Position numbers and translations under genes: made by a program
Assembly (NCBI RefSeq): GCF_023502205.1
Contig: NZ_JAMFLG010000002.1
Span: forward strand, 124,001 to 188,000
Length of the DNA stretch: 64,000 nucleotides
Reading direction: 5' to 3'
DNA from: Aquiflexum sp. TKW24L
GTDB taxonomy: Bacteria; Bacteroidota; Bacteroidia; Cytophagales; Cyclobacteriaceae
Notes under the pieces: generated by a model
Seen by the model: only the letters and a program-made list of their open reading frames with translations
Database searches by the model: none
What the model was told of the DNA's origin: nothing
Shown here: positions 18,657 to 27,907 of the stretch, one piece after another
Position numbering within the stretch: the first letter of the stretch is position 1
Layout of the letters: each line of letters starts with the position of its first letter

Positions 18657-19864
18657 TGCTTTTAAAGGGTAAAAAGGTTTTATTGGGAGTTACAGGAAGC
18701 ATAGCAGCCTACAAATCCGCTATACTCACAAGACTACTTGTCAAAGAAGGAGCAGAAGTACAGATCATCATGAGTACTTCTGCTCTTGACTTTATTACCC
18801 CTTTAACTTTAGCAACCCTTTCCAAAGGACCTGTCCACCATCAGTTTCATGATCCTAAATCAGGAGTATGGACCAACCACGTGGATCTGGGATTGTGGGC
18901 AGATTTATTTTTAATAGCGCCTATCAGCGCCAATACCTTAGGCAAATTTGCCAATGGCATCTGCGACAACCTTCTCACAGCAACCTACCTTTCTGCAAGA
19001 TGCCCTGTCATGGTCGCTCCTGCGATGGACTTGGATATGTACCAACATCCTTCTGTAAAGGCTAATCTCAAAAAATTAAAAGATTTCGGTAACATCATTC
19101 TTGAAGCCGAAACCGGTGAATTGGCAAGTGGACTTTCGGGTCAGGGAAGATTGATGGAGCCAGAACATATTCTGGAATACGTAATCTCCCATTTTTCAAA
19201 AAGCCAGGAATTCAAAGGAAAAAAAGTCCTGATTACTTCAGGACCAACTCAAGAAGCCATCGATCCGGTAAGATTTATCAGCAATCATTCCTCCGGCAAG
19301 ATGGGATCTGCTTTAGCCGATACTTTTGCAGATCAGGGAGCGCAAGTTCATCTGGTTTTGGGAAAAGGAGCAATCAAGCCTGATCATGCATCCATCAAAA
19401 TCTATCCAGTGACGAGTGCTGAAGAAATGTATCAAGCTTCTTCTAATATTCACCATCAAATGGACATTTGTGTTTTTGCGGCTGCGGTGGCTGATTATGC
19501 ACCAAAAAACGTTTCGGCTGAGAAAATAAAAAAAGAAGGTGACGGCATGACCATTGAATTGGTCAAAAACATTGACATCGCCTATACACTAGGCAAACTC
19601 AAATCCCCTTTTCAAATCCATGTTGGATTTGCATTGGAAACAGAGAATGAGGAATTTTACGCAAAGTCAAAACTCGAAAAGAAAAATTTTGACCTTATCG
19701 TTCTCAATTCCATGAGAGATGCAGGAGCGGGTTTCCAGCATGATACCAATAAAGTCAGGATATTTACTGAGGAAGGAAAATCTTTTGAATCTGAGTTACT
19801 TCCAAAGAATCAAATTGCTGAATTGATCATTAAGGAAATTAAAAATCTTCCTGTAAAAATCTGA
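18656..19864 (+). CDS. coaBC: bifunctional phosphopantothenoylcysteine synthetase/decarboxylase CoaBC
   Basis: CoaBC joins cysteine to 4'-phosphopantothenate using CTP and then decarboxylates the product to 4'-phosphopantetheine on the way to coenzyme A. The N-terminal half is the flavoprotein decarboxylase: GVTGSIAAYKS at 11-21, the catalytic-region His in TNHVDL (H75), APAMDLDMY, and the ASGLSGQGR loop. The C-terminal half is the synthetase, with GPTQEAIDPVR, the SGKMG turn and AAVADY. The length of 402 aa is normal. It overlaps rpoZ by one base. Confidence 0.96.
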   Translation: MLLKGKKVLLGVTGSIAAYKSAILTRLLVKEGAEVQIIMSTSALDFITPLTLATLSKGPVHHQFHDPKSGVWTNHVDLGLWADLFLIAPISANTLGKFANGICDNLLTATYLSARCPVMVAPAMDLDMYQHPSVKANLKKLKDFGNIILEAETGELASGLSGQGRLMEPEHILEYVISHFSKSQEFKGKKVLITSGPTQEAIDPVRFISNHSSGKMGSALADTFADQGAQVHLVLGKGAIKPDHASIKIYPVTSAEEMYQASSNIHHQMDICVFAAAVADYAPKNVSAEKIKKEGDGMTIELVKNIDIAYTLGKLKSPFQIHVGFALETENEEFYAKSKLEKKNFDLIVLNSMRDAGAGFQHDTNKVRIFTEEGKSFESELLPKNQIAELIIKEIKNLPVKI

Positions 19865-19905
19865 CTATAAGAATATCGTTATCTTTAAAAGAAAACCCAT
19901 TCTAC

Positions 19906-20811
19906 ATGAAGATTCGAATTACGATTATCCTTCTTACTTTTTTGTTTACGCTTCCATCGTTCTCACAAGAGCTAAATTTTTCGGTTATTATCAATAGTGA
20001 GCGGGCACGAACCCAAGAAACTGCCATTTTCGATAACATGAAAAATAGCTTTGAACAGTTTCTCAATGGGAGAACTTGGACAGGCGATCAATTTCAGGCA
20101 TTTGAAAGAATCAAAGGCAATGTCCTCATCACCATCAGTGACATGCCACAGGTAGGAGTCTACAATGCAACTGTACAGATTCAAACTGTGAGGCCTGTCT
20201 ACGGCACCAATTATGAAAGTATGGTCATCAATTTCATCGACCGAAACTGGGCTTTTGAATACCTCCTTTCTCAGCCATTAGAGTTCAACAGATTCGCCTT
20301 TCTCAATAATATCAGTTCACTACTTGCCTACTATGCCTACATCGCATTGGGTTTTGATTATGACAGTTTTTCACTCCGAGGAGGAAGCCCCTATTTTGAA
20401 ATCGCTAATGGAATTGTAAACAATGCCCAACAATCCAACAGAGCAGGATGGGCACCCAATCCCAATGACAGAAGGAACAGGTATTGGTTGATCAATGACA
20501 TTTACACCTCATCGATTTTTGCTCCGATACGGGAAGCCATATTTCTATACCATCGCAAAGGACTTGATTTGCTACTCACCAATCCTGAGGAAGCCTATCA
20601 AAATATGATTTCAGCTTTCCAGTTGGTTGAAGAGGCAAATACCCCACAGCCTAACAGTATTTTTGTAATCACTTTTATGGATGCAAAAAGAGATGAAATT
20701 TTGCGTGTTTTTAAAGGTGCCCCAAAGGTAACCCGAAGTGAAGCAGTCGAAGTTCTTCTTAAAATTGACCCAAACAATTCAAAAAGGTACAACGACCTCC
20801 TGAAAGGTTAA
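19906..20811 (+). CDS. porD: PorD-like type IX secretion protein (DUF4835)
   Basis: This 301-aa exported protein of the DUF4835 family, named PorD in type IX secretion systems, has a signal peptide at about 1-20 (ending PSFSQ) and the family start ELNFSVIINSERARTQE. It is followed by conserved NRTWAFEYL-like and LAYYAYIALG segments. PorD is needed for T9SS or gliding in some Bacteroidota, although its molecular task is not clear. The gene sits between coaBC and recN, a common order in the phylum. The sorting-domain protein at 16632 shows that T9SS cargo exists here. Confidence 0.88.
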   Translation: MKIRITIILLTFLFTLPSFSQELNFSVIINSERARTQETAIFDNMKNSFEQFLNGRTWTGDQFQAFERIKGNVLITISDMPQVGVYNATVQIQTVRPVYGTNYESMVINFIDRNWAFEYLLSQPLEFNRFAFLNNISSLLAYYAYIALGFDYDSFSLRGGSPYFEIANGIVNNAQQSNRAGWAPNPNDRRNRYWLINDIYTSSIFAPIREAIFLYHRKGLDLLLTNPEEAYQNMISAFQLVEEANTPQPNSIFVITFMDAKRDEILRVFKGAPKVTRSEAVEVLLKIDPNNSKRYNDLLKG

Positions 20812-20821
20812 TTTCTTTTTT

Positions 20822-20829
20822 TAGATTTG
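20822..20829 (+). promoter_or_regulatory. -7 box upstream of recN
   Basis: TAGATTTG matches TAnnTTTG and lies 25 bp before the recN ATG, in the 43-bp gap after porD. No TTG is seen at -33, so it may be a weak or secondary promoter within the run. Confidence 0.45.
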
Positions 20830-20854
20830 ACCAAATAAAAATTAAACCAATTTA

Positions 20855-22507
20855 ATGCTCCGCTCCCTTAGCATTGCCAATTACGCCTTGATCCAAAGCT
20901 TGGAAATGAATCCAAGCTCATACCTCAATATGATCACCGGCGAAACCGGAGCGGGTAAATCCATCATGTTGGGTGCTGTCGGACTGCTGTTAGGCAATCG
21001 GGCAGATACCAAAGCACTCCTAAACCCTGACCAAAAATGTGTGGTCGAGGGAAATTTTGGGATTGGAAATTATGGATTGGAGGATTTTTTCAGAAGTGAA
21101 GATTTGGATTTTGATCCCGAGTGCATCATTCGAAGAGAAATAAGTCCGAATGGCAAATCCAGGGCATTTATCAACGATACTCCGGTAAAGCTTGAAACCC
21201 TGAAAGACCTTGGTAAGGCCTTGATGGATGTCCATTCACAACATGACAACCTTCAGCTCGGAGAGGGTGAATATCAATTGGATTTGGTGGACGTATTTGT
21301 CAAAAGCCAAATTGAGAAAAATGATTATTTATCAGCTTACAAATCATTTCAATCTTCAAAAAAAGCATTAGAAAAGCTAAGCCAAGAAGCTCAAGAAATG
21401 AAAAAAGAGGCTGATTTCAATAGATTTCAACTGGAAGAGTTGGCAGAATTGAAACTTCATGAAGGCGAACAAACAGACCTTGAAAGTGAACAGGAAATCC
21501 TAGAAAATGCGGAGGAAATCAAATCCAAAATTCAGGAAATCCTTGCCCAAATGGAAGACGACCAATTTGGAGCCTTGAAGCTTTTGGCTTTGGCCAATCA
21601 AGGTGTCCAACAACTCACAAAATTTGCGCATAAGTTTGAATCATATGGGGAGCGTTTTCAGAGTGTTTTGATTGAACTCAAAGACATTGCGGCAAGTCTG
21701 GAAGAAGAGGATGGACAGGTGGAAGTGGATTTTGCCAAGCTTGAGAATGTCAGGACAAGACTTAGCAAGATCTACCACCTGCAGAAGAAACATGGCTTGG
21801 ATACTGTCGAAGCATTGATTGCCTTAGAAAACGAACTTGCCGAAAAAGTTTTTTTGGTGGAGAACCTCGATGAGGAACTAGAAAAATTAAAGAAAATCAA
21901 AGAGGCGACAGAAAAGGAATTGACCGAAAAAGGCAAAGCCCTTTCCGAAAAAAGGAAATCAGCATTTCAGCCATTTGCTTCCCAACTTGCCAAATTATTA
22001 CAGCAATTGGGTATGGAAAATGCGCAAGTCGAGTTTTCCTATCAACCAATCACTCCAACCAAAAACGGAATTGATCAGATTGATATCCTTTTCTCCGCCA
22101 ATAAAGGAGTCAAACCACAGGCCTTAAAACAGGTGGCTTCGGGTGGTGAATTCTCTAGATTGATCTTCGCCATTAAGTATATCATGGCCGATAAAATGGC
22201 CCTCCCGACTTTGATTTTTGATGAAATAGACACAGGGGTATCCGGAGAAATCGCGCTTCAGATGGTCAGGATGATGCAGGACATCGCCAAGCAGCACCAA
22301 GTCATCTGCATCAGTCATTTGCCACAGGTAGCAGCTAAGGGGAATCAACATTACTTTGTCTATAAGGACGACAGCTCAGAAAAAACAATCAGTAAAATCA
22401 AATTGCTAGAAGGCGAAGAAAGAACCATTGAAATCGCCAAAATGATCGCCGGAGCCAATCCATCTCCAACAGCGTTTGAAAGTGCTAGGGAGTTGCTAGG
22501 TGGTTAA
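20855..22507 (+). CDS. recN: DNA repair protein RecN
   Basis: RecN is an SMC-like ATPase acting early in double-strand-break repair. The 550-aa protein has the Walker A motif GETGAGKS at 29-36, a long coiled-coil arm in the middle (about 150-370, rich in Glu/Lys/Leu), and a C-terminal ATPase lobe with SGGEFSRL and the Walker B region LIFDEIDTGVSG. The size is typical. The stop codon merges directly into a low-complexity GGTTA-rich island (22502 onward). Confidence 0.95.
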   Translation: MLRSLSIANYALIQSLEMNPSSYLNMITGETGAGKSIMLGAVGLLLGNRADTKALLNPDQKCVVEGNFGIGNYGLEDFFRSEDLDFDPECIIRREISPNGKSRAFINDTPVKLETLKDLGKALMDVHSQHDNLQLGEGEYQLDLVDVFVKSQIEKNDYLSAYKSFQSSKKALEKLSQEAQEMKKEADFNRFQLEELAELKLHEGEQTDLESEQEILENAEEIKSKIQEILAQMEDDQFGALKLLALANQGVQQLTKFAHKFESYGERFQSVLIELKDIAASLEEEDGQVEVDFAKLENVRTRLSKIYHLQKKHGLDTVEALIALENELAEKVFLVENLDEELEKLKKIKEATEKELTEKGKALSEKRKSAFQPFASQLAKLLQQLGMENAQVEFSYQPITPTKNGIDQIDILFSANKGVKPQALKQVASGGEFSRLIFAIKYIMADKMALPTLIFDEIDTGVSGEIALQMVRMMQDIAKQHQVICISHLPQVAAKGNQHYFVYKDDSSEKTISKIKLLEGEERTIEIAKMIAGANPSPTAFESARELLGG

Positions 22508-22770
22508 TTTTTGGTTATTGGGTTAATGGGTTATTGGTTATTTGGTTTAACTGGTTATTTGGTTAACTGGTTAATTGGTTAATTGGTTAACTGATTAACT
22601 GATATCCGTCCTACATGTTTTCGAGTTGGCGCTACTTGGTACTTGGTACTTGATACTTAGTACTTGATACTTGGTACTTGGTACTCAATGCTCCCCTCTT
22701 ACCTTTCACTTCTCACCATCTACTTATACCTGGCTCTTTCATACTTGATACTTTGTACTTGGTTCTTGCT
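22502..22770. repeat. intergenic low-complexity repeat island (GGTTAATT and TACTTGG words)
   Basis: The 314-bp gap between recN and fabI holds two word-repeat blocks. Block 1 (22502-22602) is made of imperfect GGTTAATT/GGTTATTT/GGTTAACT units and begins within the recN stop codon. Block 2 (22633-22684, with scattered copies to about 22770) repeats TACTTGG/TACTTGA/TACTTAG. The units are too imperfect for a simple microsatellite. No terminator hairpin or gene was seen. An ORF extension of fabI through this DNA is an artefact. Confidence 0.8.
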
Positions 22771-22821
22771 TCTCCAAATCTTATTTTTACACATTATTTG
22801 ACCAAATCAAAAGAACATATC

Positions 22822-23637
22822 ATGCCAGAGAATTTATTGAAAGGAAAACTCGGAATAATCACAGGAGCTTTAGATGAAAACTCCATTGCTTGGAAAGCTG
22901 CACTCAAAGCGCACGAACAAGGTGGAAGGTTTGTATTGACCAATGCACCTATCGCCATGAGAATGGGTGCCATCAAGGAATTGGCAGAGCAATGCAATAC
23001 CATTGTTATCCCTGCAGACGCCACTTCTTTGGAAGATATTGAAAAACTTTATACCGAAGCCCGTGAATATTTAGGCGGCAACTTTGACTTTTTGCTTCAC
23101 TCGATCGGTATGTCCCCAAATATCCGTAAAGGCCGCTCTTATGGTGACCTCAACTATGAATGGGCTGCAAAATCCTACGATGTCTCTTCGGTATCTTTTC
23201 ATAAAATGATGCAGGTAGCAGAAAAAATGGACGCTATGAATGAATGGGGTTCCATCCTTGGACTTTCATACATTGCTGCGCAAAGAGTATATCCATTTTA
23301 TACAGATATGGCCGATGCCAAAGCACTTTTGGAAAGTATTGCGCGAGGTTATGGCTATAGATATGGCAAACTGAAAAAAGTCAGGGTAAATACAATTTCC
23401 CAATCACCTACCAAAACTACCGCAGGAACAGGAATCGGAGGATTCGATACCTTCTACAATTTTGCGGATTCCATGTCACCCCTTGGAAATGCCTCTGCTG
23501 AGGCCTGTGCCGATTACATCATTACGATGTTCTCTGATTTGACCAAAATGGTCACCATGCAGAACCTTTTCCACGATGGTGGTTATTCCAATACTGGTAT
23601 ATCTGAGGATATCATGAATAAATTCATGGATCTTTGA
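22822..23637 (+). CDS. fabI: enoyl-[acyl-carrier-protein] reductase FabI
   Basis: FabI catalyses the last reduction of each fatty-acid elongation round using NAD(P)H. I set the start at ATG 22822 (271 aa, MPENLLKG), because the frame upstream runs through repeat DNA. It is a short-chain-dehydrogenase fold with the FabI-type cofactor loop GALDENSIAW and the catalytic Tyr160-x6-Lys167 (YTDMADAK), with a second Tyr at 150. HSIGMSP matches the triclosan-pocket strand and keeps its Gly. A terminator follows about 125 bp downstream. Confidence 0.95.
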   Translation: MPENLLKGKLGIITGALDENSIAWKAALKAHEQGGRFVLTNAPIAMRMGAIKELAEQCNTIVIPADATSLEDIEKLYTEAREYLGGNFDFLLHSIGMSPNIRKGRSYGDLNYEWAAKSYDVSSVSFHKMMQVAEKMDAMNEWGSILGLSYIAAQRVYPFYTDMADAKALLESIARGYGYRYGKLKKVRVNTISQSPTKTTAGTGIGGFDTFYNFADSMSPLGNASAEACADYIITMFSDLTKMVTMQNLFHDGGYSNTGISEDIMNKFMDL

Positions 23638-23760
23638 TAAATAAAAGCTCAAGAGTAATTAATTGAAAGATTGCAGAATTTTACTATCTCGAGCAATAAA
23701 GATTTATTTCCCGAATTGGGACAAAATAAAAGTAAATATGTCGATAGGGGTAAAATAAAA

Positions 23761-23792
23761 ATAGGGCTGAATTTTATCAGCCCTTATTTTTT
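23761..23792 (+). terminator. intrinsic terminator downstream of fabI
   Basis: GGGCTGA (23764-23770) pairs with TCAGCCC (23777-23783) around ATTTTA, followed by a T-rich run (TTATTTTTT). It separates fabI from the toxin-antitoxin pair. Confidence 0.8.
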
Positions 23793-23816
23793 CATGTATT
23801 ATTCTTAAATTTAAAA

Positions 23817-24041
23817 ATGGACAAATTAATAAAGTATCAAATTATTGAAGAGATTATTATCTCAGAGGACGAGGTGATTTTAGACCAAATCAGGTCCCTA
23901 TTAATGGGGGAAGATTTTTGGGATAAAACCGATGAGGTTTCCCAAAAGTCTATCATACAAGGGATCAAAGATTATGAATCAGGTAAAATCGTTCCCCATG
24001 AAGCTGTTATGGAGAAATATAGACCCAATATCAAAGAATGA
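23817..24041 (+). CDS. antitoxin of a type II toxin-antitoxin pair
   Basis: This small 74-aa acidic protein resembles the short helical antitoxins encoded before RelE/ParE toxins in Bacteroidota, with a DFWD motif in the middle and a KIVPHEAVMEKY tail that probably wraps the toxin. There is no obvious N-terminal DNA-binding motif, so autoregulation is unclear. Its stop overlaps the toxin start by 4 bp (ATGA), the classic coupled arrangement. Antitoxin identity rests mainly on size and neighbour. Confidence 0.78.
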   Translation: MDKLIKYQIIEEIIISEDEVILDQIRSLLMGEDFWDKTDEVSQKSIIQGIKDYESGKIVPHEAVMEKYRPNIKE

Positions 24042-24331
24042 AATTTCATGTATTTTGGACTAAAGAAGCTGAAGTTTCACTTGGAGAGATTATTTTGTAT
24101 TTAGAAAAAGAATGGAGTGAAAAGGAAATCGTCAATTTTCTGGATAGGATAGAAAAAGTAATAGCACTTATTAAAATGTCCCCGGAATTATTTCCTTTAT
24201 CACCCACTAAGGGGGTAAGAAAAGCCGTCATCAAAAAGCATTCAAGCCTTTATTATAAGATTGATAAAAATCAAATCATCATTCTCAGTATAAGAAGCAA
24301 TAGCAAAGGGCCTAAAAACTTTCCTTATTAA
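24038..24331 (+). CDS. RelE/ParE family toxin
   Basis: This is a 97-aa toxin of the RelE/ParE superfamily; such proteins cleave ribosome-bound mRNA or poison gyrase. The pattern starts with VFWTKEAEVSLGEIILYLE, followed by a central helix (FLDRIEKVIALIKMSPELFP). It ends with GVRKAVIKKHSSLYYKID and the hydrophobic strand IIILSIRS, all family hallmarks. It overlaps its antitoxin by 4 bp. Its last 20 bp also overlap the 3' end of the convergent truA. Confidence 0.88.
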   Translation: MKFHVFWTKEAEVSLGEIILYLEKEWSEKEIVNFLDRIEKVIALIKMSPELFPLSPTKGVRKAVIKKHSSLYYKIDKNQIIILSIRSNSKGPKNFPY

Positions 24332-25100
24332 AACTTACCCTCTCCAAAACCAACCCATTAGCCGGAACTGCAATCGAAATGGGATTTGTTTGCTCTGAAA
24401 TGAAGGCATTTTTCAAGTCATCTAAACTTATTTTTCCCAGCCCCAAATCCACCAAAGCGGCCATCATGATCCTCACCTGATACCTGAGGAATCCTTTTCC
24501 TTTGACAGAAAAAGTGAAGGCACTTTCAGGGATAAGGCCAGTTCCTGCTTGAGGATGTTGGGTAATCTCTGATTCGTAAACCTCCCTGACATAATCATCT
24601 GTCACTTTATCAATGGAGCAAAATCGCCGAAAATCATGTTTCCCTATAAAAAGTAGTGCACCCATTTTCATCAATTCCAAATCAGGCGATCCTTGAAAAA
24701 ATGCCAGGTTCCCTGATGCAAAAGGATGGAATTTTTCTCCAATCGCAAAGTGGTAATGATACTCCTTCCACTGCACATCCTGAATGATATTAAAGCTTAA
24801 GGGAACAGGTTCCACCTCCAAAAGCCTGATATCTGAAGGTAAGAATGAATTTAGGGTATCAAGAAGATCGGGAGATATTTCATGTTTCAAAAACAATTCA
24901 AAAGCACCACGACTGCAGGAAACTTCTGCATCAGTCCGGCTTGCTCCAAGGATGGTAAAATCTTCATGACCTAATACATACCGGAAAGCTTTCTCCAATG
25001 TACTTTGAATTGTTTTGACTCCTGGCTGTTTTTGCCAACCGTGATACCGAAGTCCAAGATATTGCAGGTAAAAAAGGTAGGTAAACGGTCGGGTTTGCAT
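24312..25100 (-). CDS. truA: tRNA pseudouridine synthase, TruA family (atypical)
   Basis: TruA converts uridines 38-40 of the tRNA anticodon stem to pseudouridine. The 262-aa protein has the usual YLGLRYHGWQKQP start, and the catalytic Asp lies in GASRTDAEVS. The family norm is GRTDAGVHA, so the Gly-Val-His after the Asp is replaced here. The C-terminal FLRYQVRIM-type element (GKGFLRYQVRIMMAAL) matches the RNA-binding core. It may be a second TruA paralogue rather than the main enzyme. It lies downstream of the ilv-leu operon terminator, and its last 20 bp overlap the toxin gene. Confidence 0.85.
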   Translation of the reverse strand: MQTRPFTYLFYLQYLGLRYHGWQKQPGVKTIQSTLEKAFRYVLGHEDFTILGASRTDAEVSCSRGAFELFLKHEISPDLLDTLNSFLPSDIRLLEVEPVPLSFNIIQDVQWKEYHYHFAIGEKFHPFASGNLAFFQGSPDLELMKMGALLFIGKHDFRRFCSIDKVTDDYVREVYESEITQHPQAGTGLIPESAFTFSVKGKGFLRYQVRIMMAALVDLGLGKISLDDLKNAFISEQTNPISIAVPANGLVLERVSFNKESF

Positions 25101-25150
25101 TTTGGATTAACGGGAGAATGACAAATAAAGGCATCAAGCACTCCAAATAC

Positions 25151-25187
25151 AAAACCCTCCAAAAGTTCAAAACTTTAGGAGGGTTTT
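25151..25187 (-). terminator. intrinsic terminator of the ilv-leu operon
   Basis: AAAACCCTCC pairs with GGAGGGTTTT and continues after one A/A mismatch as AAAGTT/AACTTT around a CAA loop, a stem of about 16 bp. The minus-strand tail is TTTTGTATTTG. It lies 24 bp after the leuB stop. Confidence 0.9.
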
Positions 25188-25210
25188 CAAATGAATCAAT
25201 AGTATCGATT

Positions 25211-26272
25211 TTAAATATTTGCAGCCAACCAATCCCCCACTTCCGAGGTCTTGTACGCTTTTCCGCCTTCGGCAATGTCTTCTGTGACGATTCCTTCCTC
25301 CAATGATTTATTGACCACATCTGAAATCGCTTTGGCTTCATCACTCAGATCAAATGCATACTCAAACATCATCGCTGCCGACAGAATTGTCCCCAGGGGA
25401 TTGGCGATGTCTTTTCCTGCAGCCTGGGGATAGGAACCATGGATCGGTTCGAAAAGCTTGTTTTCAGTTCCCAAAGAGGCAGACGGCATTAATCCCATAG
25501 AACCTGAAATCACCGATGCTTCATCAGTGAGAATATCTCCAAAAAGGTTTTCTGTGATCAACACATCGTATGCTTTTGGCCATTGGATCAATCGCATGGC
25601 GACTGCGTCAACAAATTCATATTCCACTTTGACATCAGGATATTCCGGAGCCAATTCTTGGACAGTCTCCCTCCAAAGCCTGGAAGTAGCCAAAACATTG
25701 GCTTTATCCACACAGGTCAATAATTTTCTTCTCTTTTGGGCAGCTTCGAATCCCATTCTAGCCAACCTCGTGATTTCTTCTTTGGAATAGACATTGGTGT
25801 CAAAAGCTTTGGTACCCTGTTCGTTTCTTCCACGAGGTTCACCAAAATATATCCCTCCGGTTAATTCCCTGAAGAAAACCAAATCAACACCCTCAATTCT
25901 ATCTAATTTCAAAGGAGATTTATGTACCAAAGAAGGGAAAGTAAAGGTCGGACGGACATTGGCAAATAATCCCAATTTCTTTCTCATTGCCAATAATCCC
26001 TGCTCGGGCCTTACTTTGGCTTTGGGATCGTTGTCGTATTTGGGATCACCTATCGCTCCGAAAAGTACAGCATCCGCCCTCAAACAAACCTCGTGTGTGG
26101 TATCAGGATATGGATCTCCTGTAAGGTCAATCGCCGCAGCACCCACAGGTGCCTCTTCAAAATGGATGGTATGACCAAACTTTTTAGCTACAGCATTTAC
26201 TACTTTGACTGCCTGAGCAATCACCTCTGGGCCGATGCCGTCACCCGGCAATAGCGCTATATTCATTTCCAT
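25211..26272 (-). CDS. leuB: 3-isopropylmalate dehydrogenase
   Basis: LeuB oxidises and decarboxylates 3-isopropylmalate with NAD+ to give the precursor of leucine, and can act on the citramalate-derived analogue for isoleucine. The 353-aa protein opens with [12 protein letters not shown]. It has [21 protein letters not shown] with the substrate arginines, then [10 protein letters not shown], and ends with the NAD-binding [14 protein letters not shown]. It is the last gene of the operon and overlaps the upstream leuA paralogue by 32 bp, so it is probably translated by coupling. A strong terminator follows. Confidence 0.96.
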   Translation of the reverse strand: MEMNIALLPGDGIGPEVIAQAVKVVNAVAKKFGHTIHFEEAPVGAAAIDLTGDPYPDTTHEVCLRADAVLFGAIGDPKYDNDPKAKVRPEQGLLAMRKKLGLFANVRPTFTFPSLVHKSPLKLDRIEGVDLVFFRELTGGIYFGEPRGRNEQGTKAFDTNVYSKEEITRLARMGFEAAQKRRKLLTCVDKANVLATSRLWRETVQELAPEYPDVKVEYEFVDAVAMRLIQWPKAYDVLITENLFGDILTDEASVISGSMGLMPSASLGTENKLFEPIHGSYPQAAGKDIANPLGTILSAAMMFEYAFDLSDEAKAISDVVNKSLEEGIVTEDIAEGGKAYKTSEVGDWLAANI

Positions 26273-27860
26273 AGAAATTCTTTTTATCTAGTTCTGGGTT
26301 TTCTTCAGCATGAGTTCCGGTTACCGGCTCTGTTTTTTTAATCTTTTCAATGATGTTCAGCATCTTTTCTGTGGCCTTCAAAGCAGCTACAGTCTGATCG
26401 CTGTCCAAACCTTTGGTTTTGAATATCTTTCCAAAATCCCAGGTAATGACGGTTTCTACAAAAGCATCCGTCTTTCCTCCTGGAGGTATCGTCACGCTAT
26501 AATTAGTCAAAACCGGTAATTCTTTATTCAGTGATTTATAAATCTTTTTCAAGGCCTTCATGAAAGCATCGTATTGCCCATCTCCAGAAGAACCTTCTTC
26601 AAAGCTATCGCCGTTGATGTTGATCTTCAGTTGGACAGTTGGTCTCAAACCTTTTGAATGGCTGAGGTTATAACCTTCGATGAAAATATCATGAGAGATG
26701 GAGTTATTCTGCAACACATCTGAAATGATATATGGCAAGTCCTCTGTGGTTACCCTTTCCTTTTTGTCACCAAGCTCGATGATCCTTTGGGTGACTTTTG
26801 TCAGTTCGTCAGGTTCAAGAGAGATGCCTAATTCCTGCAGATTTTTGACAATATTGGCTTTTCCCGATGTCTTGCCCAAAGCATATTTTCTTTGACGGCC
26901 AAAGCGCTCTGGAAGCAAATCATTGAAATAAAGATTTTTCTTATTGTCACCATCTGCATGGATTCCGGCAGTTTGGGTAAATACATTTTCACCCACAACA
27001 GGTTTATTGGCCGGGATATGCTGACCGGAGAACTGCTCCACTAACTTACTGACGCGGTAGATTTTATTCTCTTTGACGTTCAGTTTGAAGTCAGTAAAAT
27101 CTTTCAAAACAGCAATTACAGACTCCAAAGGTGCATTCCCCGCCCTTTCTCCCAATCCATTTACAGTGGTATGGATGCCGCTCACTCCGTTATATATTGC
27201 TTCCAAGACATTGGCTACTGACAAATCGTAATCATTGTGGGCATGGAAATCAAAATGGGTATCAGGGTATTCGCTTGTAATCACCTTGAGAAAATGGGAT
27301 ACTTCCCTTGGATTGAGCAAGCCCAAAGTATCAGGAAGCATGATTCTCCGCACCTGAAGATGCACCAATACACCGATCAAATCCATGGTATAATTCATGG
27401 AATTTCTCATGCCATTGGACCAATCTTCCAGGTAGACATTTACTGAAATGCCCATTTGACGTGCATATAGGACACTTTTTTCAATATCATTATAATGTTG
27501 CTCCGGGGTTTTCCTAAGCTGATGGGTCAGGTGATTGAGTGAGCCTTTGGTCAAAAGGTTCAGAACCTTTCCTCCAGCTTCCTTGATCCAATTGATGGAA
27601 TCAGGCGTATCGACAAAACCCAATACTTCTACCCGATCAAGGTATCCTTTCTCGGCAGCCCATTGGGTAATTCTTTTGACACCTTCCATTTCCCCCTCAG
27701 AAACCCGGGCAGAAGCCACTTCTATCCTATCCACCTTCAGTTCATCCAACAATAGCTTTGCTATTTGAAGTTTTTCGGAAGGTAGAAACGCAACACCCGA
27801 GGTCTGTTCGCCATCCCTCAGGGTTGTATCCATGATTTCTATTTTCCTATGATGACCCAT
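26241..27860 (-). CDS. second 2-isopropylmalate synthase-family protein (candidate citramalate synthase)
   Basis: This is a 539-aa DRE-TIM metallolyase of the LeuA/CimA/homocitrate synthase family. [12 protein letters not shown] is at 11-22, the metal motif is HAHNDYD, then [13 protein letters not shown] and the catalytic HADGD region follow. A LeuA-type allosteric C-terminal domain begins near residue 400. It is clearly diverged from the leuA at 30084. A second family member between leuD and leuB could be an (R)-citramalate synthase feeding isoleucine from pyruvate, since no threonine deaminase is in the operon, but homologue function cannot be fixed by eye. It is preceded by a 208-bp gap holding a palindromic element. 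Confidence 0.85.
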   Translation of the reverse strand: MGHHRKIEIMDTTLRDGEQTSGVAFLPSEKLQIAKLLLDELKVDRIEVASARVSEGEMEGVKRITQWAAEKGYLDRVEVLGFVDTPDSINWIKEAGGKVLNLLTKGSLNHLTHQLRKTPEQHYNDIEKSVLYARQMGISVNVYLEDWSNGMRNSMNYTMDLIGVLVHLQVRRIMLPDTLGLLNPREVSHFLKVITSEYPDTHFDFHAHNDYDLSVANVLEAIYNGVSGIHTTVNGLGERAGNAPLESVIAVLKDFTDFKLNVKENKIYRVSKLVEQFSGQHIPANKPVVGENVFTQTAGIHADGDNKKNLYFNDLLPERFGRQRKYALGKTSGKANIVKNLQELGISLEPDELTKVTQRIIELGDKKERVTTEDLPYIISDVLQNNSISHDIFIEGYNLSHSKGLRPTVQLKININGDSFEEGSSGDGQYDAFMKALKKIYKSLNKELPVLTNYSVTIPPGGKTDAFVETVITWDFGKIFKTKGLDSDQTVAALKATEKMLNIIEKIKKTEPVTGTHAEENPELDKKNFYGNEYSAIAG

Positions 27861-27907
27861 TTTTTTGAGTTTGGCACAAAGTATATACTCGCGCTGATGG
27901 AATTAAT

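Noticed and set aside
22678-22821. N-terminal extension of FabI by 48 residues
   Set aside because: Runs through the TACTTGG repeat block and precedes the normal family start at 22822.
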